From positions 1-22,749 of the forward strand of contig DBIH01000063.1 of NCBI GenBank assembly GCA_002296885.1: 22,749 bases of DNA, given 5' to 3'. The notes under the pieces were generated by a model. It had not been told where the DNA came from. It did no database searches and saw only the letters and a program-made list of their open reading frames with translations. The translations under genes were made by a program, and so were the position numbers. The first letter of the stretch is position 1, and every line of letters starts with the position of its first letter. This document shows, piece after piece, positions 19,991 to 22,749 of this stretch. This DNA is from Flavobacterium sp. UBA807. GTDB lineage: Bacteria; Bacteroidota; Bacteroidia; Flavobacteriales; Flavobacteriaceae.

Positions 19991-22749
19991 ATGACATTTT
20001 TGCGTTATAACTCTAAACGTCTTGCTTTGAAAACCAATACAATTAAATATTTCATCTTCACGGGATTATTGATTTTTTTGATAGCTTGCTCTACCAAGAG
20101 AAACACATGGCTTTCAAGAAATTCCCATGCGCTCAGCACCAAAGACAACATTTTATTTAATGGAGGGAAAGGTTTAACCAAAGGGATTGCAGAAGTAAAA
20201 GCACAAAACGTTGACAATTTTTGGGAAATTCTTCCGGTGGAAAGAATGCAGATTTCGGAAAAAGGGATGATGCCCGGCGATACTAGAAATGCAAACTTTG
20301 AAAAGGCCGAAACAAAAGCTACAAAAGCTATCCAGAAACATTCTATGAATATTGGCGGATCTGAAAAAAACCCACAGATGGATGAGGCTTATTTAATGCT
20401 TGGTCAGGCGAGGTATTATGACCAAAGATTTGTACCGGCATTAGACGCCTTTAATTATATATTGAATAAATCACCAAACAGTGATAAAATATACATAGCA
20501 AAAATCTGGAGGGAAAAAACCAATATGCGTCTCGACAATGACGCATTGGCTGTAAAGAACCTTAACAAATTACTGAAAGAAATAAAATTTAAAAATCAGG
20601 TTTTCGCTGATGCAAATGCTACATTGGCTCAGGCGTTCATTAATCTGCAGGAAAAAGACAGCGCTGTTGCCAAACTCAAAATCGCAAAGGAATTCACAAA
20701 ATCAAAAGAAGAAGTTTCAAGATACAACTTCATTCTTGGTCAACTTTATGAACAGTTGGGATACAAAGACAGTGCATATGCAAGTTATCAAGCGGTTATT
20801 GATATGGGCAGAAAAGCAGCAAGATCTTATGTGATTCATGCCCATGCAAGACAGGCGGCTCAATTTGATTATCAAAAAGGAGACACTACTGCTTTCCTGA
20901 AAAAATACGCCGATTTGTTAAAAGACAGGGAGAACAGGCCTTTTCTTGATGTTTTGCATCATCAAATGGCAATATTCCGTGAGAAAACAAACAACAAGGA
21001 ACTTGCAAAAAAAGAATACAATCTTTCCCTGAAAAAGAAAACAGGAGACACTTATCTTATTGCATCAAATTACAGAAATTTAGCGGACCTCTATTTTATA
21101 GACTCAAAATTTGTTACTGCCGGGAAATATTACGACAGTACTTTGGTGAATCTAAAACCAAGGACACGCGAATATAATTTGATAAAAAAGAAAAGAGAAA
21201 ATCTGGATGAGGTCATTAAGTATGAAGCAATCGCACAAAATAATGACAGTATTATTTCTATTTACAATATGTCTGCGGCTGAAAGAACGGCTTATTTCGA
21301 AAAATATATTGTAAAGCTTAAAAAAGAAGACGAGATTAAGAAAAAATTGGCCGAAAAAGCAGCACAACTCAAAGAGAATCAGGAAAGAAATGCAGAAAGC
21401 GGTGTCAGCTCTAAGGATGATTCAAACACAAACACAAATAAAGCAAAATCAGCAGGAGCAGGTAGCATAAATGATGTGGCCTCTTCGAATGGAGCAGCGT
21501 TTTATTTTTATAATCCAAATACTGTTGCTTTTGGAAAAACAGAATTTGTTAAAAACTGGGGAAAAAGAAAACTTGAAGACAACTGGCGTGTAGAAGCACT
21601 TGTAGATAAGAATGATAATAAAGATAAAGATTCTGATGCAAAAGATGCAGATAGCGATAAAGATTCGAAAGATGTTGCAGATGTTGATGAGCGATATACT
21701 CCGGATTTCTACACAAAACAAATTCCCGATTCACAAAAAGTCATTGACAGTCTCAGTAAAGAAAGAAATTTTGCCAACTACCAATTGGGCGTGATTTACA
21801 AAGAGAAATTCAAAGAATATCAACTGGCGGTAAACAGATTCGAGAAATTATTAAAAGACAATCCAGAAGAAAGGCTTATTCTTCCATCAATGTACAATTT
21901 GGTTAAGCTTTATGAAATTTTAGATAAAGAAAGAGCTGAAGCCATAAAAGGAAGTATCATCAGTCAATATCCGGAATCAAGGTACGCTCAGATATTGAAG
22001 AATCCGTCAGCTGGAATTCAGGAATCGGCTGATTCTCCAAATTCGGTTTATCAAAATGTTTACAAACAATATCAGAACGGAGAATATAAAACTGCTTTAA
22101 CCGCTACCGATAATGCAATAAACAGATTTAACGGAGACGAAATTGTTCCGAAGTTTGAATTGCTAAAAGCAAATTTAGCAGGTAAACTTGGAGGGCTTGA
22201 CGAATTCAAATCGGCATTAAATTATGTTGCATTAAATTATCCAAATGCCGAAGAAGGAAAGAAAGCAGAAAAATTATTGGCAGTTGATTTACCAAAATTG
22301 GAAGCACTGCAGCTTTCTAAAAACCCTTCGAAAAATTGGAAAGTACTTTATGCCACCAAAGATTTTAATGATGCGCCAACTAAAGCGCTTATTGAAAAAA
22401 TCAAAAAATTCATCACTGACAGGAACTTAACCAAAGTTTCGGTTTCATCGGATATTTATACAATGACGGATAACTTTGTTGTTATTCATGGTATGAGTTC
22501 AGAAGACCTAGCAAATAGTGTTGCGTCGATTTTAAAAGAATTTAAGGAATACAAAGTCCAACAGACACCAATAATTATATCTGCCGAAAATTATACGATT
22601 GTACAAATCAAAAAAAATCTGGCGGAATACTTAGCAGGAAATCTTCCTGAATCTGCACCACAGCCAAATTGGGACGGGACAGTGGAGCACGCACCGGTTC
22701 CACAACAACCGCCGCCGCCTCAGCAAAACAATAACAAGCCAAATGAGCA
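19991..22749 (+). CDS. sprE: SprE/PorW-like T9SS and gliding-motility TPR lipoprotein, 3' end outside window
   Basis: An open frame of 919 codons without a stop, cut by the right edge. The N-terminus is a lipoprotein signal: a basic region, a hydrophobic core (about 20-32) and lipobox LIAC with C33, so the protein should be a periplasm-facing lipoprotein. After it comes STKRNTWLSRNSHALSTKDN, characteristic of SprE/PorW, then TPR-like helices beginning about 131 (DEAYLMLGQARYYDQRFVPA) and continuing through LGQLYEQLGYKDSAYASY and later QLGVIYKEKFKEYQLAVNRF. A Lys/Glu-rich helix lies at about 440-465, and an Asp/Lys-rich spacer at 539-567. The tail is Pro/Gln-rich (PVPQQPPPPQQNNN). In Flavobacterium johnsoniae and Porphyromonas, SprE/PorW is needed for type IX secretion and hence gliding. 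The T9SS cargo protein in this window would depend on that pathway. Assignment rests on recognition of the N-terminal block and TPR layout. Confidence 0.87.
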   Translation, partial: MTFLRYNSKRLALKTNTIKYFIFTGLLIFLIACSTKRNTWLSRNSHALSTKDNILFNGGKGLTKGIAEVKAQNVDNFWEILPVERMQISEKGMMPGDTRNANFEKAETKATKAIQKHSMNIGGSEKNPQMDEAYLMLGQARYYDQRFVPALDAFNYILNKSPNSDKIYIAKIWREKTNMRLDNDALAVKNLNKLLKEIKFKNQVFADANATLAQAFINLQEKDSAVAKLKIAKEFTKSKEEVSRYNFILGQLYEQLGYKDSAYASYQAVIDMGRKAARSYVIHAHARQAAQFDYQKGDTTAFLKKYADLLKDRENRPFLDVLHHQMAIFREKTNNKELAKKEYNLSLKKKTGDTYLIASNYRNLADLYFIDSKFVTAGKYYDSTLVNLKPRTREYNLIKKKRENLDEVIKYEAIAQNNDSIISIYNMSAAERTAYFEKYIVKLKKEDEIKKKLAEKAAQLKENQERNAESGVSSKDDSNTNTNKAKSAGAGSINDVASSNGAAFYFYNPNTVAFGKTEFVKNWGKRKLEDNWRVEALVDKNDNKDKDSDAKDADSDKDSKDVADVDERYTPDFYTKQIPDSQKVIDSLSKERNFANYQLGVIYKEKFKEYQLAVNRFEKLLKDNPEERLILPSMYNLVKLYEILDKERAEAIKGSIISQYPESRYAQILKNPSAGIQESADSPNSVYQNVYKQYQNGEYKTALTATDNAINRFNGDEIVPKFELLKANLAGKLGGLDEFKSALNYVALNYPNAEEGKKAEKLLAVDLPKLEALQLSKNPSKNWKVLYATKDFNDAPTKALIEKIKKFITDRNLTKVSVSSDIYTMTDNFVVIHGMSSEDLANSVASILKEFKEYKVQQTPIIISAENYTIVQIKKNLAEYLAGNLPESAPQPNWDGTVEHAPVPQQPPPPQQNNNKPNE

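Noticed and set aside
21449..21734. Antisense open frames with Ile/Cys/Phe-rich protein under sprE
   Set aside because: They mirror the Asp/Lys-rich codons of sprE on the other strand and lack start signals or family resemblance.
1..22749. CRISPR array, insertion sequence, integrase, toxin-antitoxin or phage-defence genes
   Set aside because: No direct-repeat array, transposase-like protein, terminal inverted repeat pair or defence motif was seen in any gene or gap.

Overview
The window looks like the chromosome of a flavobacterium (Bacteroidota, family Flavobacteriaceae). It is AT-rich, and no start codon has a convincing Shine-Dalgarno sequence. Several starts instead have a TAnnTTTG promoter box 10-30 bases upstream. 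It encodes a type IX secretion (T9SS) C-terminal sorting tail, a SprE/PorW-type T9SS and gliding lipoprotein, and several families that are typical of Flavobacteriaceae (DUF6341, DUF6427, DUF5687; these names are recalled, not searched). Coding density is very high. No stretch over about 140 bases lacks a gene, and I see no tRNA, rRNA, insertion sequence, phage gene or CRISPR array.

Region 1 (1-9542) is the end of a surface-polysaccharide locus. On the + strand lie a family-4 glycosyltransferase cut by the left edge, a DUF1972-type glycosyltransferase with its own likely promoter, a Wzy/O-antigen-ligase-like membrane protein, a UDP-glucuronate decarboxylase that makes UDP-xylose, and a polyprenyl-phosphate sugar-phosphotransferase that would start the repeat unit on the lipid carrier. 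Facing them on the - strand is a tightly packed operon of a PaaK/CapK-like adenylating ligase, UDP-GlcNAc 2-epimerase (WecB) and a WcaI-like glycosyltransferase. The two arms meet tail to tail with stop codons overlapping in the four bases TTAA.

Region 2 (9551-10997) is a secreted T9SS cargo protein on the - strand with six Asp-box repeats. It has its own promoter and an intrinsic terminator that lies in the leader of the ligase operon.

Region 3 (11030-14321) is a nucleotide-metabolism island: purD (purine synthesis) and upp (uracil salvage) flank two uncharacterised membrane proteins of the DUF6341 and DUF6427 type. Convergent and divergent pairs share overlapping 3' ends or promoters.

Region 4 (14286-17586) holds a DUF4254 protein with a GT9 heptosyltransferase-like enzyme on the + strand, facing a DinB-like protein and a PaaE-type flavin/2Fe-2S reductase on the - strand.

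Region 5 (17619-22749) holds a two-gene ABC transporter (DUF5687-type membrane subunit and ATPase), a strong intrinsic terminator, and then sprE, which runs off the right edge after 919 open codons.

Nothing here is a clear new defence or mobile system. The best candidates for undescribed biology are the membrane-protein pair between purD and upp, the CapK-like ligase in the glycan operon, and the compact 3' ends with overlapping genes and hairpins.
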